Shown piece by piece: positions 24,148 to 34,309 of a stretch of DNA of 64,000 nt (within the stretch, counting starts at the first letter, position 1; the number at the start of each line of letters is the position of its first letter). Made by a program: the position numbers and the translations under genes. The DNA is from Streptomyces sp. 1331.2 (lineage in GTDB: Bacteria > Actinomycetota > Actinomycetes > Streptomycetales > Streptomycetaceae), in contig NZ_OBMJ01000001.1 in the NCBI RefSeq assembly GCF_900199205.1, forward strand, positions 5,387,001-5,451,000, written 5' to 3'. The notes under the pieces were generated by a model. It did not search any database. It saw only the letters and a program-made list of their open reading frames with translations, and had not been told where the DNA came from.

Positions 24148-27100
24148 ATGGAGGGGCCGATGGCGGTGGAGGAGCAGCGGGCCGGGAGCCGGGTCAGCCG
24201 GCCGGAGAACCGGCTGGTCCGGCGCGGGTTCGGCGACCCGGCGCGGGCGGTGCGGCTGTTGGAGGGCCCCGGACTGGAAGGGCTGGCCGACGACCCGGTG
24301 CTGCTGGACGCGCTCGGGGCCACCGCCGACCCGGACCTGGCGCTGCTCGGCCTGGCCCGGCTGCTGGAGGCCGCCGACGACGCGGACCGACGCACCCTGC
24401 GCGACACCCTCACCACCTCCAAGCCGCTGCGCGACCGGCTGCTCGGCGTGCTCGGCGTCTCCACCGCGCTCGGCGACCACCTGGCCCGGCACCCGCAGGA
24501 CTGGCACGTGCTGGTCACCTTCGAACTGCGCGACATGCACCCGGGCCCGGAGGACTTCCGCCGCGCGCTGACCGAGAGCGTCCGGGCCGAGCGGGGCGAG
24601 GGCGCTCCTGTCGGAGCCGAGAACGGCCGAGCCGAGAACGGCCGGGCCCAGAACGGCCGAGCGGAGCGGGGTCGGGCCGAGCCCGCCCGCGGTGGCGGCC
24701 GCAGCCCCGCCGACGCGCTGCGGATCGCCTACCGCCGCTGCCTGCTCGCCATCGCCGCCCGCGACCTGACCGGCATCAGCGACCTCGCCCGGACCGCCGC
24801 CGAGCTCGCCGACCTGGCCGGCGCCACCCTGCAGACCGCCCTGGACCTCGCCGCCGAGCAGGACCCGGACGCCGCCGCGGCCTGCCGGCTCGCCGTGATC
24901 GGCATGGGCAAGTGCGGCGGCCGTGAGCTCAACTACGTCTCGGACGTGGACGTGATCTTCGTCGCCGAGCCCCGCGAGGGCGTGGACGAACAGGTGGCGA
25001 TCAGGGCGGCCACCCGGCTGGCCGCCGCCCTCACCCGGCTCTGCGCGGACACCACCGGCGAGGGCACCATCTGGCCGGTGGACGCCAATCTGCGCCCCGA
25101 GGGCCGCAACGGCCCGCTGGTGCGCACCCTGGCCAGCCACCTCGCCTACTACCAGCGCTGGGCCAAGACCTGGGAGTTCCAGGCGCTGCTCAAGGCCCGG
25201 CCGGTCGCCGGGGACGCCGAGCTCGGTGCCGCGTACGTCGACGCGCTCGCCCCGATGGTCTGGCAGGCCGCCGCCCGGGACAACTTCGTCACCGACGTGC
25301 AGCAGATGCGCCGCCGGGTGATCGACTCCATCCCGGTCACCGAGCTGGACCGCCAGCTCAAGCTCGGCCCGGGCGGGCTGCGCGACGTCGAGTTCTCCGT
25401 CCAGCTGCTGCAGCTGGTGCACGGGCGCACCGACCCGGCGCTGCGCAGCGGCAACACCCTGGAAGCGCTGGCCGCGCTCTCCCGCGGCGGGTACGTCGGC
25501 CGGGCGGACGCGGCCTCGCTGGACACCGCGTACCGCTTCCTGCGCTCGCTGGAGCACCGGATCCAGCTGTACCGGCTGCGCCGCACCCACCTGATGCCCA
25601 CCGAGGCGGAGGACCAGCGCCGGCTGGCCCGCTCGCTGGCCGCGCTGATCAACGACGACACCCGCGCCGATCCGGTGGCCGCGCTGCAGCGCGAGTGGAA
25701 GCGGCACGCGGTGGAGGTCCGGCGGCTGCACGAGAAGCTGTTCTACCGGCCGCTGCTCGACGCCGTCGCCGAACTGCCGCCGGGCGCGGCCGGGCTGACC
25801 CCGGACGCCGCGCGGGCCCGGCTGGAGGCGCTGGGCTACGCGGACCCGGCGGCGGCGCTGCGGCACATCAGTGCGCTCGCCTCCGGGGTCAGCCGCAAGG
25901 CCGCGATCCAGCGCACCCTGCTGCCGGTGCTGCTCGGCTGGTTCGCCGACTCGGCGGACCCGGACGCCGGGCTGCTCAACTTCCGGCAGGTCTCCGACGC
26001 GCTCGGCCGCACCCCCTGGTACCTGCGGCTGCTGCGCGACGAGAGCGCCGCCGCCGAGCAGCTGGCCAGGGTGCTGTCGGCCGGCCGACTCGCCCCCGAC
26101 CTGCTGCTGCGTGCCCCCGAGGCGGTGGCCATGCTCGGCGACCCGCAGGGCCTGGAGCCGCGCGGCCGGGCCGCCCTGGAGGGAGAGATCCTGGCCGCCG
26201 TCGGCCGGGCCGGGTCCACCACCGCCGCGGTGGCCGCCGCCCGTTCGGTGCGCCGCCGGGAGCTGTTCCGTACGGCCGCCGCGGATGTCCTCGGCCGGCT
26301 GGGGGAGGAGCCCGGGGAGGCGCTGGACACCGCGGGGGAGGCGCTGACCGCGCTGAACGCCGCCACCCTGCAGGGCGCGCTGCGGGCCTGCGTGGCCGGC
26401 TGGGAGGCGGAGAACGGGGACCTGCCGACCCGGATCTCGATCGTCGCGATGGGCCGCTTCGGCGGCCGCGAGCTGGGCTACGGCTCGGACGCGGACGTGC
26501 TCTTCGTGCACGAGCCGCTGCTCGGCTCGCTGGAGGAGGAGGCCGCCCGGGCCGCCCAGGCGGTCTGCCACGAGCTGCGCGCCCAGCTGGGCGCGCCGTC
26601 CACCGAGCCGCCGCTGCTGGTCGACGCCGACCTGCGGCCGGAGGGGCGCAGCGGCCCGCTGGTGCGCTCCCTCGCCTCCTATGCGGCGTACTACCGGCGC
26701 TGGTCGCACGCCTGGGAGAGTCAGGCGCTGCTGCGGGCCGAGCCGGTGGCCGGGGACGCCGAGCTGGGGGCGCGGTTCCGGCAGCTGATCGACCCCTTGC
26801 GCTACCCGGGCGGAGGGGTGCCGGAGCGGGACCTGGTGGAGATCCGCCGGATCAAGGCCCGGATCGAGGCCGAGCGGCTGCCGCGCGGGGCCGACCCGAC
26901 CACCCACACCAAGATCGGTCGGGGCGGGCTGGCGGACGTGGAGTGGACGGTGCAGCTGCTCCAGCTCCAGCACGGGCACGCGCTGCCGGCCCTGCGCACC
27001 ACCCGGACCAGGGCGGCGCTGGCCGCGGCCGTGGACGGCGGGCTGGTGCAGCCGCAGGACGCGGAGGTGCTGGAGGCGGCCTGGGTGCTGGCCTCGCGGG

Positions 27101-27291
27101 TGCGGTCGGCGGTCATGCTGGTGCGCGGCCGGCCGGGGGACAGTTTCCCGGGGGAGGCCCGGGAGCTGGCGGGGGTGGCCCGCTACCTCGGGTACGGGGC
27201 CGGGCACAGCGGTGAGCTGCTGGACGACTACCGGCGGACCACCCGGCGGGCCCGGGTGGTGGTGGACCGGCTGTTCTACGGGGTCGGGTGA
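24148..27291 (+). CDS. glnE: bifunctional glutamine synthetase adenylyltransferase/deadenylase
   Basis: Adjusts glutamine synthetase I activity by adding or removing AMP according to nitrogen status. The 1047 residues contain two nucleotidyltransferase domains: deadenylase half with GMGKCGGRELNYVSDVDVIF (about 251-270) and adenylylase half with GRFGGRELGYGSDADVLF (about 769-786), each followed by a helical domain (LGPGGLRDVEF and IGRGGLADVEW). Between about residues 150 and 185 is a low-complexity insertion of repeated AENGRA/AQNGRA units that interrupts the first half. An alternative start lies at 24160, with GGAGGGG just before it. Confidence 0.95.
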   Translation: MEGPMAVEEQRAGSRVSRPENRLVRRGFGDPARAVRLLEGPGLEGLADDPVLLDALGATADPDLALLGLARLLEAADDADRRTLRDTLTTSKPLRDRLLGVLGVSTALGDHLARHPQDWHVLVTFELRDMHPGPEDFRRALTESVRAERGEGAPVGAENGRAENGRAQNGRAERGRAEPARGGGRSPADALRIAYRRCLLAIAARDLTGISDLARTAAELADLAGATLQTALDLAAEQDPDAAAACRLAVIGMGKCGGRELNYVSDVDVIFVAEPREGVDEQVAIRAATRLAAALTRLCADTTGEGTIWPVDANLRPEGRNGPLVRTLASHLAYYQRWAKTWEFQALLKARPVAGDAELGAAYVDALAPMVWQAAARDNFVTDVQQMRRRVIDSIPVTELDRQLKLGPGGLRDVEFSVQLLQLVHGRTDPALRSGNTLEALAALSRGGYVGRADAASLDTAYRFLRSLEHRIQLYRLRRTHLMPTEAEDQRRLARSLAALINDDTRADPVAALQREWKRHAVEVRRLHEKLFYRPLLDAVAELPPGAAGLTPDAARARLEALGYADPAAALRHISALASGVSRKAAIQRTLLPVLLGWFADSADPDAGLLNFRQVSDALGRTPWYLRLLRDESAAAEQLARVLSAGRLAPDLLLRAPEAVAMLGDPQGLEPRGRAALEGEILAAVGRAGSTTAAVAAARSVRRRELFRTAAADVLGRLGEEPGEALDTAGEALTALNAATLQGALRACVAGWEAENGDLPTRISIVAMGRFGGRELGYGSDADVLFVHEPLLGSLEEEAARAAQAVCHELRAQLGAPSTEPPLLVDADLRPEGRSGPLVRSLASYAAYYRRWSHAWESQALLRAEPVAGDAELGARFRQLIDPLRYPGGGVPERDLVEIRRIKARIEAERLPRGADPTTHTKIGRGGLADVEWTVQLLQLQHGHALPALRTTRTRAALAAAVDGGLVQPQDAEVLEAAWVLASRVRSAVMLVRGRPGDSFPGEARELAGVARYLGYGAGHSGELLDDYRRTTRRARVVVDRLFYGVG

Positions 27292-27320
27292 GCACCCGGC
27301 TGCGTCCGGTGCATGCGAAA

Positions 27321-27340
27321 GGGGCCCCGGTCGGGGCCCC
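27321..27340. terminator. bidirectional terminator after glnE
   Basis: GGGGCCCC (27321-27328), GGTC loop region and GGGGCCCC (27333-27340), in the 73-bp gap between convergent stops. Confidence 0.7.
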
Positions 27341-27364
27341 ATTCGGCTGTCCGGCTGTCCGCCG

Positions 27365-28396
27365 CTAGCGGCGGGCGGTGCTGACCGCGGGCTCGCTCCA
27401 CTGCTCGGGAACGGTGATCGGCTGCTCGGCGGCCGCCTCCCGGGCGGGGACCTGCGGCAGCTTGTAGACCCACTCGTGGTAGATCCAGCGGGCGGTGAGG
27501 AAGCCCACCGCCAGGCAGAGCTCGCCCCCGACGGCGTCCATCCAGAAGTGGTTGGCGGTCGAGACGATGACCACCAGCGTGGCGGCCGGGTACATCAGGC
27601 CGAGCACTCGGACCCAGGTCCGGCGGGCCAGGAAGAAGATCGCCAGGCCGCACCACATCGACCAGCCGATGTGCATCGAGGGCATCGCCGCGTACTGGTT
27701 GGAGACGTGGGCGGCGGGGCCGGAGGCCATCGAGCCCCAGGTGCCGTGGGCCTTCACGGTGTCGACGAAGCCGCCGTCGGTCATCAGCCGGGGCGGGGCC
27801 AGCGGGAAGAAGTAGAAGCCGACCAGGGCGATCGCGGTGGTGACGAACAGCACGGTGCGGGCGGCGACGTAGCGGCCGGGGTGGCGGCGGTAGAGCCAGA
27901 CCAGGACGCCGATCGTGATCACGAAGTGCAGCGTCGCGTAGTAGTAGTTCATCCCGGTGATCAGCCAGCCGACGCCGTCCACGGCGTGGTTGACCGAGCG
28001 CTCGACGGCGATGCCGAGGTGCTGCTCCAGGTCCCAGATCCAGCGCGCGTGCTTCTGGGCTATCGCTTCCTGCTCGGGGACCGCGTTGCGGACGATCGAG
28101 TAGATCCAGTAGCTGATCCCGATCAGGGCCAGTTCGAACCAGATCCGGGGCCGGGCGGGCGAGAGCCGCTGCGCGCGCACGTGGCCCCGCAGGGCGGCGG
28201 TGCGGGACTGGGCGGTGCGGGTGGCTCCGTCGGGCAGGCGGCCTGGGGTGGCCGTCTTCGCTACGGAACCGCCACCGCTGGCCGCGTCGGCGCGCACGGC
28301 GTCGCCTCGCTGGATCTCGGTCGGTTCCCCCATGGGCGGCAAGTCTGCCAGACCGCTCGTCGCCGTCTGCTCATCCTCTGGAAGTGGATTCTTCAC
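27365..28396 (-). CDS. PAP2-superfamily membrane phosphatase / inositol phosphorylceramide synthase-like
   Basis: A polytopic membrane enzyme of the PAP2 superfamily, 343 residues from the chosen GTG. After a polar N-terminal 70 residues come about six hydrophobic helices. The active-site motifs are the AMPSMHIGWSMW block (C2, SxxxH His) and STANHFWMDAVGG (C3, His-x3-Asp). The first motif is reduced to FPLAPPRLM, as in the AUR1/IPC-synthase-like branch, which transfers phosphoryl headgroups between lipids. The start at 28396 has AAGGGGGA 8 bp upstream. ATG at 28333 and an upstream codon at 28591 are in-frame alternatives. Confidence 0.88.
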   Translation of the reverse strand: MKNPLPEDEQTATSGLADLPPMGEPTEIQRGDAVRADAASGGGSVAKTATPGRLPDGATRTAQSRTAALRGHVRAQRLSPARPRIWFELALIGISYWIYSIVRNAVPEQEAIAQKHARWIWDLEQHLGIAVERSVNHAVDGVGWLITGMNYYYATLHFVITIGVLVWLYRRHPGRYVAARTVLFVTTAIALVGFYFFPLAPPRLMTDGGFVDTVKAHGTWGSMASGPAAHVSNQYAAMPSMHIGWSMWCGLAIFFLARRTWVRVLGLMYPAATLVVIVSTANHFWMDAVGGELCLAVGFLTARWIYHEWVYKLPQVPAREAAAEQPITVPEQWSEPAVSTARR

Positions 28397-28562
28397 CGGC
28401 TGTCCCCCTTGAGGGCTAGGGGGCGACTCCCACCGGGGTAGGGGGTGCTGGGGGTTCTGGTGCGTACCGGTGGGACGGGCATACGTCCCATTGTCACGCC
28501 CGTCGCTCCGAGGGAGTAATCGGGGTGGCCGGAGCGGGCTCCGACCTGGATGTTCCCGCGAC

Positions 28563-28609
28563 GAAACCGTTTCTGCATCTTGCTGAAACATATTGCAGGC
28601 CGCTAGCTT
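28563..28609 (+). promoter_or_regulatory. putative promoter and operator of the amylase-pullulanase gene
   Basis: GAAACCGTTTC (28563-28573) is a perfect 11-bp palindrome. It is followed by TTGCTG (28580-28585), an 18-bp spacer and TAGCTT (28604-28609), a reasonable housekeeping promoter. CTGAAACATATTGCAGG (28583-28599) overlaps the spacer and matches 13 of 17 positions of a motif in the alpha-amylase leader. Control by a LacI-type maltose regulator such as MalR is inferred. Confidence 0.5.
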
Positions 28610-28650
28610 CCTGGGAAAATCGATCGCCCCTTCCCCTAAGGGAGCCCTCA

Positions 28651-31600
28651 GTGGCCGATGCCCCGCTCCGCCCCCGACGGAGCAGATCCCTGCGCAGGCC
28701 GGGCCGTACGGCCGTCCTGCTGGCCGCCGCGCTGACGGCCGCCACCCTCGGCAGCGTCCCCGCGGCCCTGGCCGCCGCCCCGCCGGCCCCGCCCTCGGAC
28801 GCCGCGCTCGCGGCCACCGCCGGGCGGCACGACCTCACCCGCGAGCAGTTCTACTTCGTCCTGCCCGACCGCTTCGCCAACGGCGACCAGGCCAACGACA
28901 CCGGTGGCATCACGGGCGGGCGGCTGGAGAACGGCCTCGACCCCGCCGACAAGGGCTTCTACCACGGCGGTGACCTGGCCGGCCTGATCCAGAAGCTCGA
29001 CTACATCCAGGACCTCGGCACCACCGCGATCTGGATGGCGCCGATCTTCAAGAACAAGCCCGTGCAGGGCAGCGGCGCGGACGCCTCGGCCGGCTACCAC
29101 GGCTACTGGATCACCGACTTCACCCAGGTCGACCCGCACTTCGGCACCAACGAGCAGCTCAAGGAGCTGATAGCCAAGGCGCACGCCCGCGGGATCAAGG
29201 TCTTCTTCGACGTCATCACCAACCACTCCGCCGACGTCATCGACGCCGCCGAGCAGCAGCACGGCTACCGCTCGGCCGGCGCCTACCCGACCCTCGACGC
29301 GGACGGGAACCCGGTCGACGAGACCGCCGTCGCCGACGCCGGCGCGCCCTGGCCGCGGATCACCAAGGACTCCTTCCCCTACACCCCGGTCCTGCGCACC
29401 CCCGCCGACGCGAACGCCAAGACCCCGTCCTGGCTCAACGACCCCTCGCTCTACCACAACAGGGGCGACTCGACCTTCGTCGGAGAGTCCGCCACCGAGG
29501 GCGACTTCAGCGGCCTGGACGACCTCGACACCCAGAACCCCCGGGTGGTGAAGGGCTTCGAGAAGGTCTACCAGCAGTGGGTCAAGGACGCCGGCGTGGA
29601 CGGCTTCCGGATCGACACCGTCAAGCACGTCAACATGGCGTTCTGGCAGCAGTGGGCCCCCGCGCTCAAGGACTTCGCGGCCAAGCAGGGCAACAAGAAG
29701 TTCTTCATGTTCGGCGAGGTCTACTCCGGCGACCCGGCGATCACCTCCCCGTACGTGACCAAGGGCAGGCTGCAGGCCACCCTGGACTTCCCGTTCCAGG
29801 GCGCGGCCCGCTCGTACGTCTCCCAGGGCGGCTCGGCGAAGACCCTCGCCGACGTCTACGGCCAGGACTACCGCTACACGAGCGCCGACACCGACGCGTA
29901 CGAGCTGCCGACCTTCCTCGGCAACCACGACATGGGCCGCTTCGGCTCCTTCCTGCTCGCCGACAACCCGGGCGCCGACGGGGCGACCCTGCTGAAGAAG
30001 GACCGGCTCGGCAACGAGCTGCAGTTCCTCACCCGCGGACAGCCCGTCGTCTACTACGGCGACGAGCAGGGCTTCACCGGCGCCGGCGGCGACAAGGACG
30101 CCCGGCAGGACCTGTTCGCCTCGAAGACGCCCTCGTACAACAGCGACCGGGTGCTCGGCGGCCCCTCCGGCCCGGCCGACCGGTACGGGCAGGGCGGCGA
30201 GCTCTACCAGGGCATCGCGGGCCTCGCGAAGCTGCGCCGGGACAACCCGGCGCTGGCCGACGGCGCCCAGATCGAGCGGTACGCCGCCGACGGCGCGGGC
30301 GTGTACGCCTTCTCCCGGATCGACGCCGGGCAGCAGGTCGAGTACCTGGTGGCGGTCAACAACGCCACCGAGGCGAAGACCGTCACCCTGGACACCTTCT
30401 CGGCCGGGATGGGCTTCGACCGGATCTACCCGGCGGCGGGGGAGCACGTCACCAGCGGCGCGGACCGCAAGGTGACCGTCACCGTGCCGGCGCTCTCCTC
30501 CGTGGTGCTCAAGGCGGGCGGCAGGCTCGCCGCGGTGAGTGCCGCGCCGCAGCTCGCGGTGCAGCCGCCCGCGGACGGCGCGACCGGCCTCGTCACGGTC
30601 GGGGCGAAGGCCGACGGCGGCGGCTTCGACCGGGTGAGCTTCGCCGCCCAGATCGGCAACGGGCCCTGGCAGACGCTGGGGACGGCCGACACCGGGAGGT
30701 ACGCCGTCACCCAGGACCTCGGCGCCGTCGCCCCCGGCACGGTCGTCCGCTACAAGGCCGTCGTCCAGGACTCCAGCGGCCACCTGCGCTCCGCCACCGC
30801 GAGCTTCACCACCGGCACCCCCGCACCCAAGCCGGTGCCCACCGCCGGAGCCCGCCCGTACGCCGTCGTCCACTACAACCGGCCGGACGGCGACTACGAC
30901 GGCTGGAACGTCTACGCCTGGGGAGACCTCGCCGACGGCGAGGCCACCCCGTGGCCGGCCGGGCACGCCTTCACCGGGCGGGACGCGTACGGCGCCTTCG
31001 CCTACGTGAAGCTCAAGCCGGGCGCCTCGGACGTCGGCTTCATCGTGGAGAAGAACGGCGCCAAGGACGTCGACGCCGACCGGCACATCGACGTCGGCAG
31101 CACCGGCGAGGTCTGGCTGAAGCAGGGCGACCCGGCGGTGCGCACCGCCAACCCCGGCCCGCCGAACAGCCAGCCCGCGAACACCGCCGTCATCCACTAC
31201 AACCGGGCCGACGGCGAATACGACGGCTGGGGCCTGCACGACTGGACCGGCGCCGCCACCCCCACCGACTGGGGCAAGCCGCTGATGCCGGTGCGCCGCG
31301 ACGCCTTCGGCGCCGTCTTCGAGGTGCCGCTGGCCCCCGGCGCGACCAGCCTCAGCTACATCCTGCACCGGGGCAACGACAAGGACCTGCCCGCCGACCA
31401 GTCGCTGGACTTCGCCGTCAACGGCAAGGAGGTCTGGATCCTCGGCGGCCGCGAGGGCTATCTGCTGCCGCAGAACCCGGCCGCCTCCTCGCAGCTCGAC
31501 CTCGGCAGCGCCAAGGCGCAGTGGATCGACGGCAGGACCGTCGTCGTCCCGGCGAACTACGGCGCCACCGACGAGGCCCTGGCCGGCGGCACCAGCGCCC

Positions 31601-34182
31601 AGCTGGTCTACGACCCCGAGGGCGGCATCCGGGCCGACAAGGGCGTGCTCACCAAGCCCGGCCGGTGGCTGCGGCTCACCCCGGTCAAGGGCGGGCTGAC
31701 CGACGCGCAGAAGGCGAAGTACCCGCACTTGGCGGGCTACCGGGCCTTCACCGTGGACGCCCGCGACGCCGCCCGCGTCCCGGCCGCACTGCGCAGCCAG
31801 CTGCTGTTCACCGAACACCTGCCCAGCGGGGCCGTCCTGGCCGGCACCGGGGTGCAGATCCCCGGCGCACTGGACGACCTGTACGCCGGGCGGACCGGCA
31901 AGGTCGACTTCGGCCCGGCGTACTACAACGGAAAGGTCGCGCTGTCGCTCTGGGCGCCGACCGCGCAGGAGGTCTCCGTCCAGGTCTTCGACAGCGCCAC
32001 CGGCGGCACCCCGAAGACGCTGCCGCTCAAGCTCGACGACGAGACCGGCGTCTGGGAAATCGTCCGCGACAAGGGCGAGTTGGACGGCAAGTACTACCTG
32101 TACCAGGTGAAGGTCTGGGCGCCCTCGGTGCAGCAGGTCGTGGTCAACACCGTCACCGACCCGTACTCGGTGGCGCTGTCCACCGACTCCGGGCGCAGCC
32201 TGGTCGCCGACCTCGACGCCAAGGAGCTCAAGCCCGCCGGCTGGGACGACCACGCCCGCCCGCAGGCCGTCCCGCCCGCACAGCAGCAGATCCAGGAACT
32301 GCACGTCCGGGACTTCTCGGTGGAGGACGCCACCGTCCCGGCCGCCGAGCGCGGCACCTACCTGGCGTTCACCGAGTCGAACTCGGCCGGCATGCAGCAC
32401 CTGCGGGACCTCGCCAAGGCGGGGGTGACCACGATCCACCTGCTGCCGACCTTCGACATCGCCACCATCCGGGAGAACCGGGCCGAGCAGAAACTGCCGG
32501 CCTGCGACCTCAAGTCCCTTCCGCCGGACGGCCCGAAGCAGCAGGAGTGCGTGGCGGCCGTCGCCGCCGACGACGCCTACAACTGGGGCTACGACCCGCT
32601 GCACTACAACGTGCCGGAGGGCTCCTACGCCACCGACCCCGGGAGCACCTCCCGGCCGGAGGCTGGGGGAGGAGCTGCCCGGACCGTGCAGTTCCGCCAG
32701 ATGGTGCAGGCGATGCACGCGGCCGGCCTGCGGGTGGTGCTCGACGTGGTCTACAACCACACCGCCGCCGCCGGACAGGCCGAGCACTCGGTGCTGGACC
32801 GGGTGGTTCCCGGCTACTACCAGCGGCTGGACGCCAACGGCAAGGTGACGACGGACAGTTGCTGCGCCGACACCGCGCCCGAGCACGCCATGATGAACCG
32901 GCTGGTGGTCGACTCGGTGACGCTCTGGGCCCGCGAGTACAAGGTGGACGGCTTCCGCTTCGACCTGATGGGCCTGGACCCGAAGTCCACCATGCTGGAC
33001 GTGCAGGCCGCCCTGCGGAAGATGACGCCGGACTCGGACGGCGTGGACGGCAGGAACGTCTTCCTGTACGGCGAGGGCTGGAACTTCGGCGCCGTCGCGA
33101 ACAACGCCCGGTTCGAGCAGGCCACCCAGGCCAACATGGCCGGCACCGGCATCGCCACCTTCGACGACCGGATCCGCGACGCCGCCCGCGGCGGCAACTT
33201 CATGCTCGACTCCGCGCCCCAACAGGGCTTCGCCTCGGGGCTGTTCACCGACCCCAACGGCTCGTCCGCGAACGGCACCCCGGAGGAGCAGAAGGCCCGG
33301 CTGCTGCACCAGATGGACCAGCTGAAGGTCGGGCTGACCGGAAACCTGGCCGGCTACTCCTTCACCGACAGCTCCGGGAAGGCCGTCACCGGCGCCCAGG
33401 TCGACTACAACGGCGCCCCCACCGGGTACGCGGCCAAGCCGGGCGAGGCGGTGGAGTACGTGGACGCCCACGACAACACCGACCTGTTCGACGCGCTCGC
33501 CTACAAGCTGCCGACCGGCACCGCCCCCGCCGACCGGGCCCGGATGCAGGCGCTCGGGCTCTCGCTCACCGCGCTCACCCAGGGCGCGGGCTTCGCCCAG
33601 GCCGGCAGCGACCTGCTGCGCTCCAAGTCGCTGGACTCCAACTCCTACGACTCGGGCGACTGGTTCAACGCCATCCACTGGGACGCCGCCCAGGGCAACG
33701 GCTGGGGCCGCGGGCTGCCGCCGGCGGCCGACAACAAGGGGATGTGGCCGACCGCCGGATCGCTGCTGGCCGACCCGAGGCTGACGGTCGGCGCGGCCGA
33801 CATCCGGGCCGCCTCGGCGCAGTACCAGGAGTTCCTGCGGATCAAGCAGTCCTCGCCGCTGTTCTCCCTGCCGAGCCTGGCCGCCGTCCAGCAGCGGCTC
33901 TCGTACCCGCTCTCCGGCACGGCCGGCGAGACGCCCGGGGTGATCACCCTGCACCTGGACGGGACCGGGCTGACGGGCGCGGAGAAGGGCATCACCGTGG
34001 TCTTCAACGCCACGCCCAGCGCGCAGGGGCAGACCGTGGCGGCCCTGAAGGGGACGAGCCAGGCGCTGCACCCCGTCCAGGCGGGCGGGGCGGACCGGGT
34101 GGTGCAGCAGGCCGGCTTCGACGCCGCGACCGGCACCTTCACCGTGCCGGGCCGCACCGTGGCGGTGTTCGTCCAGCACTGA
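28651..34182 (+). CDS. pulA: secreted alpha-amylase/pullulanase fusion (two GH13 domains)
   Basis: Extracellular starch/pullulan-debranching enzyme, 1843 residues from a GTG with AAGGGAG 6 bp upstream. The Sec signal ends near AALAAAPPAPP. The first GH13 amylase domain carries nucleophile D322 (DGFRIDT), acid E356 (FGEVYSG) and D427 (GNHDMGRF). Two pullulanase-associated beta modules follow (VHYNRPDGDYDGWNVYAW and IHYNRADGEYDGWGLHDW). The pullulanase domain has Y1310-NWGYDP, D1438 (DGFRFDL), E1475 (YGEGW) and D1608 (AHDNTD). Both active sites look complete, so it should cut alpha-1,4 and alpha-1,6 bonds. The same fusion occurs beside glnE in other streptomycetes, as I recall. Confidence 0.95.
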   Translation: MADAPLRPRRSRSLRRPGRTAVLLAAALTAATLGSVPAALAAAPPAPPSDAALAATAGRHDLTREQFYFVLPDRFANGDQANDTGGITGGRLENGLDPADKGFYHGGDLAGLIQKLDYIQDLGTTAIWMAPIFKNKPVQGSGADASAGYHGYWITDFTQVDPHFGTNEQLKELIAKAHARGIKVFFDVITNHSADVIDAAEQQHGYRSAGAYPTLDADGNPVDETAVADAGAPWPRITKDSFPYTPVLRTPADANAKTPSWLNDPSLYHNRGDSTFVGESATEGDFSGLDDLDTQNPRVVKGFEKVYQQWVKDAGVDGFRIDTVKHVNMAFWQQWAPALKDFAAKQGNKKFFMFGEVYSGDPAITSPYVTKGRLQATLDFPFQGAARSYVSQGGSAKTLADVYGQDYRYTSADTDAYELPTFLGNHDMGRFGSFLLADNPGADGATLLKKDRLGNELQFLTRGQPVVYYGDEQGFTGAGGDKDARQDLFASKTPSYNSDRVLGGPSGPADRYGQGGELYQGIAGLAKLRRDNPALADGAQIERYAADGAGVYAFSRIDAGQQVEYLVAVNNATEAKTVTLDTFSAGMGFDRIYPAAGEHVTSGADRKVTVTVPALSSVVLKAGGRLAAVSAAPQLAVQPPADGATGLVTVGAKADGGGFDRVSFAAQIGNGPWQTLGTADTGRYAVTQDLGAVAPGTVVRYKAVVQDSSGHLRSATASFTTGTPAPKPVPTAGARPYAVVHYNRPDGDYDGWNVYAWGDLADGEATPWPAGHAFTGRDAYGAFAYVKLKPGASDVGFIVEKNGAKDVDADRHIDVGSTGEVWLKQGDPAVRTANPGPPNSQPANTAVIHYNRADGEYDGWGLHDWTGAATPTDWGKPLMPVRRDAFGAVFEVPLAPGATSLSYILHRGNDKDLPADQSLDFAVNGKEVWILGGREGYLLPQNPAASSQLDLGSAKAQWIDGRTVVVPANYGATDEALAGGTSAQLVYDPEGGIRADKGVLTKPGRWLRLTPVKGGLTDAQKAKYPHLAGYRAFTVDARDAARVPAALRSQLLFTEHLPSGAVLAGTGVQIPGALDDLYAGRTGKVDFGPAYYNGKVALSLWAPTAQEVSVQVFDSATGGTPKTLPLKLDDETGVWEIVRDKGELDGKYYLYQVKVWAPSVQQVVVNTVTDPYSVALSTDSGRSLVADLDAKELKPAGWDDHARPQAVPPAQQQIQELHVRDFSVEDATVPAAERGTYLAFTESNSAGMQHLRDLAKAGVTTIHLLPTFDIATIRENRAEQKLPACDLKSLPPDGPKQQECVAAVAADDAYNWGYDPLHYNVPEGSYATDPGSTSRPEAGGGAARTVQFRQMVQAMHAAGLRVVLDVVYNHTAAAGQAEHSVLDRVVPGYYQRLDANGKVTTDSCCADTAPEHAMMNRLVVDSVTLWAREYKVDGFRFDLMGLDPKSTMLDVQAALRKMTPDSDGVDGRNVFLYGEGWNFGAVANNARFEQATQANMAGTGIATFDDRIRDAARGGNFMLDSAPQQGFASGLFTDPNGSSANGTPEEQKARLLHQMDQLKVGLTGNLAGYSFTDSSGKAVTGAQVDYNGAPTGYAAKPGEAVEYVDAHDNTDLFDALAYKLPTGTAPADRARMQALGLSLTALTQGAGFAQAGSDLLRSKSLDSNSYDSGDWFNAIHWDAAQGNGWGRGLPPAADNKGMWPTAGSLLADPRLTVGAADIRAASAQYQEFLRIKQSSPLFSLPSLAAVQQRLSYPLSGTAGETPGVITLHLDGTGLTGAEKGITVVFNATPSAQGQTVAALKGTSQALHPVQAGGADRVVQQAGFDAATGTFTVPGRTVAVFVQH

Positions 34183-34274
34183 ATGCGGCGTGATCAGGCG
34201 CGGCGTCTTCCGGCGTCGATCCAGCACTGATTCGGCGCTGATCCGGCACTGATCCGTACACCGCGCCGATTTCC

Positions 34275-34309
34275 GGGCCCCGCTCCGCCGTTGAGGTGGC
34301 GCGGGGCCC
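34275..34309 (+). terminator. terminator after amylase-pullulanase gene
   Basis: GGGCCCCGC (34275-34283) pairs with GCGGGGCCC (34301-34309). Between the stop and this hairpin, CAGCACTGA/CGGCACTGA microrepeats duplicate the stop-codon context. Confidence 0.7.
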
